DNA from: Limanda limanda | Lineage: Eukaryota; Chordata; Actinopteri; Pleuronectiformes; Pleuronectidae | DNA length: 64,000 bases | NCBI RefSeq assembly: GCF_963576545.1 | Contig: NW_026870468.1 | Coordinates: 186,001 to 250,000, forward strand | Reading direction: 5' to 3' | Part shown: positions 1 to 8,261 of the stretch, piece by piece | Layout: each line of letters opens with the position of its first letter | How positions within the stretch are numbered: the stretch's first letter is position 1 | Position numbers and translations under genes: made by a program | Notes under the pieces: model-generated | Databases searched by the model: none | The model's input: only the letters and a program-made list of their open reading frames with translations | What the model was told of the DNA's origin: nothing

Positions 1-90
1 GTACGACCTTCGGAAGAGGTCGACCGACGAAATTCCCCCAAATCTGAGGAGATATTCTTGAATAACTTTTTTTGTGAAGGTCGGAGAGAC
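1..90 (+). repeat. Cut B monomer at left window edge
   Basis: This is B positions 66-155: the window opens inside the B half-palindrome GTACGACCTTCGG and runs to the shared 3' box ending GGAGAGAC. The array therefore continues to the left. The next base starts an A unit. Confidence 0.95.
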
Positions 91-253
91 TTGCAAGTAG
101 GCTCTACCCCCACTAAATGGGGTTGCGCGCATCGATCAGTACCATCCTTGAGCTTCTCCGACTTTCGGAAGGGTTAGGGTTAGGGTTAGGGATGAAAGCA
201 CATAGGAGAAAGAGATATTCTTGAATAACTTTTTTTGTGAAGGTCGGAGAGAC
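91..253 (+). repeat. Reference A monomer (163 bp), GGGGTTG / CAGTACC subtype
   Basis: First complete A unit. Landmarks by unit position: 1-10 start TTGCAAGTAG; 14-35 inverted repeat around a CACTAAAT loop; 41-57 ATCGAT followed by RGTACCATCC; 71-80 ACTTTCGGAA; 81-101 GGG(TTAGGG)3; 102-121 a purine-rich spacer with GATGAAAGCACATAGG; 122-163 a box shared with B, with a T7 run. This copy is the subtype reading GGGGTTG at 29-35 and CAGTACC at 47-53, which was seen only right after a B unit. The commoner subtype reads GGGGTAG and CGGTACC. A is 163 bp, so A mod 3 is 1 and each added A shifts any reading frame. Confidence 0.95.
171..191 (+). repeat. Interstitial telomeric tract GGG(TTAGGG)3 (representative of 283)
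   Basis: Unit positions 81-101 of A. Four GGG runs are separated by TTA loops, the minimal arrangement known to fold into a one-strand telomeric G-quadruplex. It also holds two overlapping TTAGGGTTA sites, the known TRF1/TRF2 Myb recognition form (YTAGGGTTR). The tract recurs in every A unit in the same orientation. In 259 units it has three hexamers and in 24 it has two; no unit has one, or four or more. Only one hexamer is visibly mutated (unit 34414). Binding and folding in the cell are inference. Confidence 0.93.
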
Positions 254-321
254 TTGGAAAGTGGTTGCATCTGGACTAATTTGGGTCCTGCGGATCGATT
301 GGTACCATCCCCGAGCTTGTT

Positions 322-343
322 CGACCTTCGGAAGAGGTCGACC
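322..343 (+). other. B-specific hairpin and palindrome: CGACCT / AGGTCG and GGTCGACC
   Basis: Unit positions 69-90 of the B at 254. A 6-bp stem CGACCT/AGGTCG encloses the loop TCGGAAG, followed at once by the perfect palindrome GGTCGACC. This straddles the place where A and B stop being similar (position 80): in A the bases after CGGAA are the telomere tract. Six B units (26900, 31543, 35060, 40022, 49798, 60378) carry CTTCGAAAG here. Confidence 0.6.
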
Positions 344-366
344 GACGAAATTCCCCCAAATCTGAG

Positions 367-408
367 GAGATATTCTTGAATAACTTTTTTTGTGAAGGTC
401 GGAGAGAC
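367..408 (+). repeat. 42-bp box shared by A and B (representative)
   Basis: B positions 114-155, matching A positions 122-163. It runs from GAGATATTCTTG through a T7 run to GGTCGGAGAGAC. It occurs at every junction in the array, so junction spacing is 163 or 155 bp. It is the best conserved part between monomers and the natural place for unequal crossing-over between A and B. Variants are few: T6 in B units 33942, 37777 and 42739; AAATTTTTTT in 2023, 9707 and 55240; CTTACATAAC in 11802; GTTGGAGAG in the A units starting 18695, 19665, 23042, 39050, 44012 and 45302. Confidence 0.9.
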
Positions 409-3400
409 TTGCAAGTAGGCTCTACCCCCACTAAATGGGGTTGCGCACATCGATCAGTACCATCCTTGAGCTTCTCCGACTTTCGGAAGGGTTAGGGTTA
501 GGGTTAGGGATGAAAGCACATAGGAGAAAGAGATATTCTTGAATAACTTTTTTTGTGAAGGTCGGAGAGACTTGCAAGTAGGCTCTACCCCCACTAAATG
601 GGGTAGCGCGCATCGATCGGTACCATCCTTGAGCTTCTCCGACTTTCGGAAGGGTTAGGGTTAGGGTTAGGGATGAAAGCACATAGGAGAAAGAGATATT
701 CTTGAATAACTTTTTTTGTGAAGGTCGGAGAGACTTGCAAGTAGGCTCTACCCCCACTAAATGGGGTAGCGCACATCGATCGGTACCATCCTTGAGCTTC
801 TCCGACTTTCGGAAGGGTTAGGGTTAGGGTTAGGGATGAAAGCACATAGGAGAAAGAGATATTCTTGAATAACTTTTTTTGTGAAGGTCGGAGAGACTTG
901 CAAGTAGGCTCTACCCCCACTAAATGGGGTAGCGCGCATCGATCGGTACCATCCTTGAGCTTCTCCGACTTTCGGAAGGGTTAGGGTTAGGGTTAGGGAT
1001 GAAAGCACATAGGAGAAAGAGATATTCTTGAATAACTTTTTTTGTGAAGGTCGGAGAGACTTGAAAAGTGGTTGCATCTGGACTAATTTGGGTCCTGCGG
1101 ATCGATTGGTACCATCCCCGAGCTTGTACGACCTTCGGAAGAGGTCGACCGACGAAATTCCCCCAAATCTGAGGAGATATTCTTGAATAACTTTTTTTGT
1201 GAAGGTCGGAGAGACTTGCAAGTAGGCTCTACCCCCACTAAATGGGGTTGCGCACATCGATCGGTACCATCCTTGAGCTTCTCCGACTTTCGGAAGGGTT
1301 AGGGTTAGGGTTAGGGATGAAAGCACATAGGAGAAAGAGATATTCTTGAATAACGTTTTTTGTGAAGGTCGGAGAGACTTGCAAGTAGGCTTTACCCCCA
1401 CTAAATGGGGTAGCGCGCATCGATCGGTACCATCCTTGAGCTTCTCCGACTTTCGGAAGGGTTAGGGTTAGGGTTAGGGATGAAAGCACATAGGAGAAAG
1501 AGATATTCTTGAATAACTTTTTTTGTGAAGGTCGGAGAGACTTGGAAAGTGGTTGCATCTGGACTAATTTGGGTCCTGCGGATCGATTGGTACCATCCTT
1601 GAGCTTGTACGACCTTCGGAAGAGGTCGACCGACGAAATTCCCCCAAATCTGAGGAGATATTCTTGAATAACTTTTTTTGTGAAGGTCGGAGAGACTTGC
1701 AAGTAGGCTCTACCCCCACTAAATGGGGTAGCGCGCATCGATCGGTACCATCCTTGAGCTTCTCCGACTTTCGGAAGGGTTAGGGTTAGGGTTAGGGATG
1801 AAAGCACATAGGAGAAAGAGATATTCTTGAATAACTTTTTTTGTGAAGGTCGGAGAGACTTGCAAGTAGGCTCTACCCCCACTAAATGGGGTAGCGCGCA
1901 TCGATCGGTACCATCCTTGAGCTTCTCCGACTTTCGGAAGGGTTAGGGTTAGGGTTAGGGATGAAAGCACATAGGAGAAAGAGATATTCTTGAATAACTT
2001 TTTTTGTGAAGGTCGGAGAGACTTGGAAAGTGGTTGCATCTGGACTAATTTGGGTCCTGCAGATCGATTGGTACCATCCCCGAGCTTGTACGACCTTCGG
2101 AAGAGGTCGACCGACGAAATTCCCCCAAATCTGAGGAGATATTCTTGAATAAATTTTTTTGTGAAGGTCGGAGAGACTTGCAAGTAGGCTCTACCCCCAC
2201 TAAATGGGGTTGCGCGCATCGATCAGTACCATCCTTGAGCTTCTCCGACTTTCGGAAGGGTTAGGGTTAGGGTTAGGGATGAAAGCACATAGGAGAAAGA
2301 GATATTCTTGAATAACTTTTTTTGTGAAGGTCGGAGAGACTTGGAAAGTGGTTGCATCTGGACTAATTTGGGTCCTGCGGATCGATTGGTACCATCCCCG
2401 AGCTTGTACGACCTTCGGAAGAGGTCGACCGACGAAATTCCCCCAAATCTGAGGAGATATTCTTGAATAACTTTTTTTGTGAAGGTCGGAGAGACTTGCA
2501 AGTAGGCTCTACCCCCACTAAATGGGGTTGCACGCATTGATCAGTACCATCCTTGAGCTTCTCCGACTTTCGGAAGGGTTAGGGTTAGGGTTAGGGATGA
2601 AAGCACATAGGAGAAAGAGATATTCTTGAATAACTTTTTTTGTGAAGGTCGGAGAGACTTGCAAGTAGGCTCTACCCCCACTAAATGGGGTAGCGCACAT
2701 CGATCGGTACCATCCTTGAGCTTCTCCGACTTTCGGAAGGGTTAGGGTTAGGGTTAGGGATGAAAGCACATAGGAGAAAGAGATATTCTTGAATAACTTT
2801 TTTTGTGAAGGTCGGAGAGACTTGCAAGTAGGCTCTACCCCCACTAAATGGGGTAGCGCGCATCGATCGGTACCATCCTTGAGCTTCTCCGACTTTCGGA
2901 AGGGTTAGGGTTAGGGTTAGGGATGAAAGCACATAGGAGAAAGAGATATTCTTGAATAACTTTTTTTGTGAAGGTCGGAGAGACTTGCAAGTAGGCTCTA
3001 CCCCCACTAAATGGGGTAGCGCGCATCGATCGGTACCATCCTTGAGCTTCTCCGACTTTCGGAAGGGTTAGGGTTAGGGTTAGGGATGAAAGCACATAGG
3101 AGAAAGAGATATTCTTGAATAACTTTTTTTGTGAAGGTCGGAGAGACTTGAAAAGTGGTTGCAACTGTACTAATTTGGGTCCTGCGGATCGATTGGTACC
3201 ATCCCCGAGCTTGTACGACCTTCGGAAGAGGTCGACCGACGAAATTCCCCCAAATCTGAGGAGATATTCTTGAATAACTTTTTTTGTGAAGGTCGGAGAG
3301 ACTTGCAAGTAGGCTCTACCCCCACTAAATGGGGTTGCGCGCATCGATCAGTACCATCCTTGAGCTTCTCCGACTTTCGGAAGGGTTAGGGTTAGGGTTA

Positions 3401-3954
3401 GGGATGAAAGCACATAGGAGAAAGAGATATTCTTGAATAACTTTTTTTGTGAAGGTCGGAGAGACTTGCAAGTAGGCTTTACCCCCACTAAATGGGGTAG
3501 CGCGCATCGATCGGTACCATCCTTGAGCTTCTCCGACTTTCGGAAGGGTTAGGGTTAGGGTTAGGGATGAAAGCACATAGGAGAAAGAGATATTCTTGAA
3601 TAACTTTTTTTGTGAAGGTCGGAGAGACTTGCAAGTAGGCTCTACCCCCACTAAATGGGGTAGCGCGCATCGATCGGTACCATCCTTGAGCTTCTCCGAC
3701 TTTCGGAAGGGTTAGGGTTAGGGTTAGGGATGAAAGCACATAGGAGAAAGAGATATTCTTGAATAACTTTTTTTGTGAAGGTCGGGGAGACTTGCAAGTA
3801 GGCTCTACCCCCACTAAATGGGGTAGCGCGCATCGATCGGTACCATCCTTGAGCTTCTCCGACTTTCGGAAGGGTTAGGGTTAGGGTTAGGGATGAAAGC
3901 ACATAGGAGAAAGAGATATTCTTGAATAACTTTTTTTGTGAAGGTCGGAGAGAC
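409..3954 (+). repeat. HOR block alpha, copy 1
   Basis: Unit order AAAA B AA B AA B A B AAAA B AAAA, with B starts at 1061, 1542, 2023, 2341 and 3148. It matches 8099-11801 unit for unit, except that copy 1 has a full A at 1216 where copy 2 has a short one, and its last run has four A instead of five. Shared private variants include AAATTTTTTT in B 2023 and GCACGCATTGATC in A 2496. The A at 1216 has CGTTTTTT in its T tract. The B at 1542 carries the A-like CCTTGAGC. The B at 3148 has GCAACTGTAC where others have GCATCTGGAC. Confidence 0.85.
585..606 (+). other. Inverted repeat in A: CTACCCC / GGGGTAG (representative)
   Basis: Unit positions 14-35 of the A unit at 572. A 7-bp stem closes an 8-nt loop (CACTAAAT). 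The GGGGTAG subtype of A completes the stem; the GGGGTTG subtype loses the outer pairs. Two A units (4579 and 6021) have four Cs where the rest have five. Whether a cruciform or hairpin forms in the cell is unknown. Confidence 0.6.
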
Positions 3955-4895
3955 TTGGAAAGTGGTTGCATCTGGACTAATTTGGGTCCTGCGGATCGAT
4001 TGGTACCATCCCCGAGCTTGTACGACCTTTGGAAGAGGTCGACCGACGAAATTCCCCCATATCTGAGGAGATATTCTTGAATAACTTTTTTTGTGAAGGT
4101 CGGAGAGACTTGCAAGTAGGCTCTACCCCCACTAAATGGGGTAGCGCGCATCGATCGGTACCATCCTTGAGCTTCTCCGACTTTCGAAAGGGTTAGGGTT
4201 AGGGATGAAAGCACATAGGAGAAAGAGATATTCTTGAATAACTTTTTTTGTGAAGGTCGGAGAGACTTGGAAAGTGGTTGCATCTGGACTAATTTGGGTC
4301 CTGCGGATCGATTGGTACCATCCCCGAGCTTGTACGACCTTCGGAAGAGGTCGACCGACGAAATTCCCCCAAATCTGAGGAGATATTCTTGAATAACTTT
4401 TTTTGTGAAGGTCGGAGAGACTTGCAAGTAGGCTCTACCCCCACTAAATGGGGTTGCGCGCATCGATCGGTACCATCCTTGAGCTTCTCCGACTTTCGGA
4501 AGGGTTAGGGTTAGGGATGAAAGCACATAGGAGAAAGAGATATTCTTGAATAACTTTTTTTGTGAAGGTCGGAGAGACTTGCAAGTAGGCTTTACCCCAC
4601 TAAATGGGGTAGCGCGCATCGATCGGTACCATCCTTGAGCTTCTCCGACTTTCGGAAGGGTTAGGGTTAGGGTTAGGGATGAAAGCACATAGGAGAAAGA
4701 GATATTCTTGAATAACTTTTTTTGTGAAGGTCGGAGAGACTTGGAAAGTGGTTGCATCTGGACTAATTTGGGTCCTGCGGATCGATTGGTACCATCCCCG
4801 AGCTTGTACGACCTTCGGAAGAGGTCGACCGACGAAATTCCCCCAAATCTGAGGAGATATTCTTGAATAACTTTTTTTGTGAAGGTCGGAGAGAC
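3955..4895 (+). repeat. Irregular spacer segment with short units
   Basis: Order B As B As A162 B. Two A units (4110 and 4422) carry only two TTAGGG hexamers and the A at 4579 lost one C (162 bp). B 3955 has a substitution giving CCTTTGGAAG and CCCCATATCTG. A 4110 has CTTTCGAAAGGG. The clustering of lesions suggests an older or less homogenised segment. Confidence 0.8.
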
Positions 4896-7800
4896 TTGCA
4901 AGTAGGCTCTACCCCCACTAAATGGGGTAGCGCGCATCGATCGGTACCATCCTTGAGCTTCTCCGACTTTCGGAAGGGTTAGGGTTAGGGTTAGGGATGA
5001 AAGCACATAGGAGAAAGAGATATTCTTGAATAACTTTTTTTGTGAAGGTCGGAGAGACTTGCAAGTAGGCTCTACCCCCACTAAATGGGGTAGCGCGCAT
5101 CGATCGGTACCATCCTTGAGCTTCTCCGACTTTCGGAAGGGTTAGGGTTAGGGTTAGGGATGAAAGCACATAGGAGAAAGAGATATTCTTGAATAACTTT
5201 TTTTGTGAAGGTCGGAGAGACTTGGAAAGTGGTTGCATCTGGACTAATTTGGGTCCTGCGGATCGATTGGTACCATCCCCGAGCTTGTACGACCTTCGGA
5301 AGAGGTCGACCGACGAAATTCCCCCAAATCTGAGGAGATATTCTTGAATAACTTTTTTTGTGAAGGTCGGAGAGACTTGCAAGTAGGCTGTACCCCCACT
5401 AAATGGGGTTGCGCGCATCGATCAGTACCATCCTTGAGCTTCTCCGACTTTCGGAAGGGTTAGGGTTAGGGTTAGGGATGAAAGCACATAGGAGAAAGAG
5501 ATATTCTTGAATAACTTTTTTTGTGAAGGTCGGAGAGACTTGGAAAGTGGTTGCATCTGGACTAATTTGGGTCCTGCGGATCGATTGGTACCATCCCCGA
5601 GCTTGTTCGACCTTCGGAAGAGGTCGACCGACGAAATTCCCCCAAATCTGAGGAGATATTCTTGAATAACTTTTTTTGTGAAGGTCGGAGAGACTTGCAA
5701 GTAGGCTCTACCCCCACTAAATGGGGTTGCGCACATCGATCAGTACCATCCTTGAGCTTCTCCGACTTTCGGAAGGGTTAGGGTTAGGGTTAGGGATGAA
5801 AGCACATAGGAGAAAGAGATATTCTTGAATAACTTTTTTTGTGAAGGTCGGAGAGACTTGCAAGTAGGCTCTACCCCCACTAAATGGGGTAGCGCGCATC
5901 GATCGGTACCATCCTTGAGCTTCTCCGACTTTCGGAAGGGTTAGGGTTAGGGTTAGGGATGAAAGCACATAGGAGAAAGAGATATTCTTGAATAACTTTT
6001 TTTGTGAAGGTCGGAGAGACTTGCAAGTAGGCTTTACCCCACTAAATGGGGTAGCGCGCATCGATCGGTACCATCCTTGAGCTTCTCCGACTTTCGGAAG
6101 GGTTAGGGTTAGGGTTAGGGATGAAAGCACATAGGAGAAAGAGATATTCTTGAATAACTTTTTTTGTGAAGGTCGGAGAGACTTGGAAAGTGGTTGCATC
6201 TGGACTAATTTGGGTCCTGCGGATCGATTGGTACCATCCCCGAGTTTGTACGACCTTCGGAAGAGGTCGACCGACGAAATTCCCCCAAATCTGAGGAGAT
6301 ATTCTTGAATAACTTTTTTTGTGAAGGTCGGAGAGACTTGCAAGTAGGCTCTACCCCCACTAAATGGGGTAGCGCGCATCGATCGGTACCATCCTTGAGC
6401 TTCTCCGACTTTCGGAAGGGTTAGGGTTAGGGTTAGGGATGAAAGCACATAGGAGAAAGAGATATTCTTGAATAACTTTTTTTGTGAAGGTCGGAGAGAC
6501 TTGCAAGTAGGCTCTACCCCCACTAAATGGGGTAGCGCGCATCGATCGGTACCATCCTTGAGCTTCTCCGACTTTCGGAAGGGTTAGGGTTAGGGTTAGG
6601 GATGAAAGCACATAGGAGAAAGAGATATTCTTGAATAACTTTTTTTGTGAAGGTCGGAGAGACTTGGAAAGTGGTTGCATCTGGACTAATTTGGGTCCTG
6701 CGGATCGATTGGTACCATCCCCGAGCTTGTACGACCTTCGGAAGAGGTCGACCGACGAAATTCCCCCAAATCTGAGGAGATATTCTTGAATAACTTTTTT
6801 TGTGAAGGTCGGAGAGACTTGCAAGTAGGCTGTACCCCCACTAAATGGGGTTGCGCGCATCGATCAGTACCATCCTTGAGCTTCTCCGACTTTCGGAAGG
6901 GTTAGGGTTAGGGTTAGGGATGAAAGCACATAGGAGAAAGAGATATTCTTGAATAACTTTTTTTGTGAAGGTCGGAGAGACTTGGAAAGTGGTTGCATCT
7001 GGACTAATTTGGGTCCTGCGGATCGATTGGTACCATCCCCGAGCTTGTTCGACCTTCGGAAGAGGTCGACCGACGAAATTCCCCCAAATCTGAGGAGATA
7101 TTCTTGAATAACTTTTTTTGTGAAGGTCGGAGAGACTTGCAAGTAGGCTCTACCCCCACTAAATGGGGTTGCGCACATCGATCAGTACCATCCTTGAGCT
7201 TCTCCGACTTTCGGAAGGGTTAGGGTTAGGGTTAGGGATGAAAGCACATAGGAGAAAGAGATATTCTTGAATAACTTTTTTTGTGAAGGTCGGAGAGACT
7301 TGCAAGTAGGCTCTACCCCCACTAAATGGGGTAGCGCGCATCGATCGGTACCATCCTTGAGCTTCTCCGACTTTCGGAAGGGTTAGGGTTAGGGTTAGGG
7401 ATGAAAGCACATAGGAGAAAGAGATATTCTTGAATAACTTTTTTTGTGAAGGTCGGAGAGACTTGCAAGTAGGCTCTACCCCCACTAAATGGGGTAGCGC
7501 GCATCGATCGGTACCATCCTTGAGCTTCTCCGACTTTCGGAAGGGTTAGGGTTAGGGTTAGGGATGAAAGCACATAGGAGAAAGAGATATTCTTGAATAA
7601 CTTTTTTTGTGAAGGTCGGAGAGACTTGGAAAGTGGTTGCATCTGGACTAATTTGGGTCCTGCGGATCGATTGGTACCATCCCCGAGCTTGTACGACCTT
7701 CGGAAGAGGTCGACCGACGAAATTCCCCCAAATCTGAGGAGATATTCTTGAATAACTTTTTTTGTGAAGGTCGGAGAGACTTGCAAGTAGGCTGTACCCC

Positions 7801-8261
7801 CACTAAATGGGGTTGCGCGCATCGATCAGTACCATCCTTGAGCTTCTCCGACTTTCGGAAGGGTTAGGGTTAGGGTTAGGGATGAAAGCACATAGGAGAA
7901 AGAGATATTCTTGAATAACTTTTTTTGTGAAGGTCGGAGAGACTTGGAAAGTGGTTGCATCTGGACTAATTTGGGTCCTGCGGATCGATTGGTACCATCC
8001 CCGAGCTTGTTCGACCTTCGGAAGAGGTCGACCGACGAAATTCCCCCAAATCTGAGGAGATATTCTTGAATAACTTTTTTTGTGAAGGTCGGAGAGACTT
8101 GCAAGTAGGCTCTACCCCCACTAAATGGGGTTGCGCACATCGATCAGTACCATCCTTGAGCTTCTCCGACTTTCGGAAGGGTTAGGGTTAGGGTTAGGGA
8201 TGAAAGCACATAGGAGAAAGAGATATTCTTGAATAACTTTTTTTGTGAAGGTCGGAGAGAC
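4896..8261 (+). repeat. 962-bp HOR (AABABA), three copies with a 480-bp interruption
   Basis: Copies at 4896-5857, 6338-7299 and 7300-8261, each AABABA. The first is separated from the second by 5858-6337 (A, A162, B). All three share GGCTGTACCCCC in the single A between the two B units (5377, 6819, 7781) and GTTCGACC in the following B (5540, 6982, 7944). These private variants show recent duplication. The last A overlaps the start of block alpha copy 2. Confidence 0.88.

Larger units (their letters stand above)
254..408 (+). repeat. Reference B monomer (155 bp)
   Basis: First complete B unit. It starts TTGGAAAGTGG (some B units read TTGAAAAGTGG). It has CCTGCGGATCGAT (or CCTGCAGATCGAT) and GGTACCATCCCCGAGC at 34-63, a hairpin-capable stretch at 69-87, palindrome GGTCGACC at 83-90, and C-rich AATTCCCCCAAATC at 96-109. 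The 42 bp at 114-155 are identical to the end of A. B has no telomere tract. This copy carries the rare GTTCGACC variant (usually GTACGACC), shared with the B units at 5540, 6982, 7944 and 53471. B mod 3 is 2, so an A+B pair is 318 bp and keeps frame. Confidence 0.95.

Noticed and set aside
171..191. True chromosome end
   Set aside because: Hexamers never exceed three in a row and are always followed by monomer sequence, so this is interstitial telomeric DNA.
229..240. T7 run as an RNA polymerase III terminator
   Set aside because: No A-box/B-box promoter pair was recognised in either monomer, so there is no transcript for it to end.
327..343. CENP-B box in the B monomer (CTTCGGAAGAGGTCGAC)
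   Set aside because: It keeps TTCG and the central A of the known box, but the CGGG core reads TCGA, so three of nine required bases fail. Not claimed as a functional site.
212..408. CRISPR array made of the 42-bp box with spacers
   Set aside because: The intervals between boxes are themselves only two repeated sequences, 113-121 bp long, not unique spacers, and no cas genes are present.
3651..5081. Long open frames on the minus strand (up to 476 codons here; hundreds of 60-318 codons across the window) with repeats such as LTLTLTLP
   Set aside because: The same DNA is read in different frames in neighbouring units. A+B is 318 bp and AAA is 489 bp, both multiples of 3, so frames stay open by arithmetic. 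LTLTL and NPNPNP are just CCCTAA in two frames. No codon signature or flanking gene structure.
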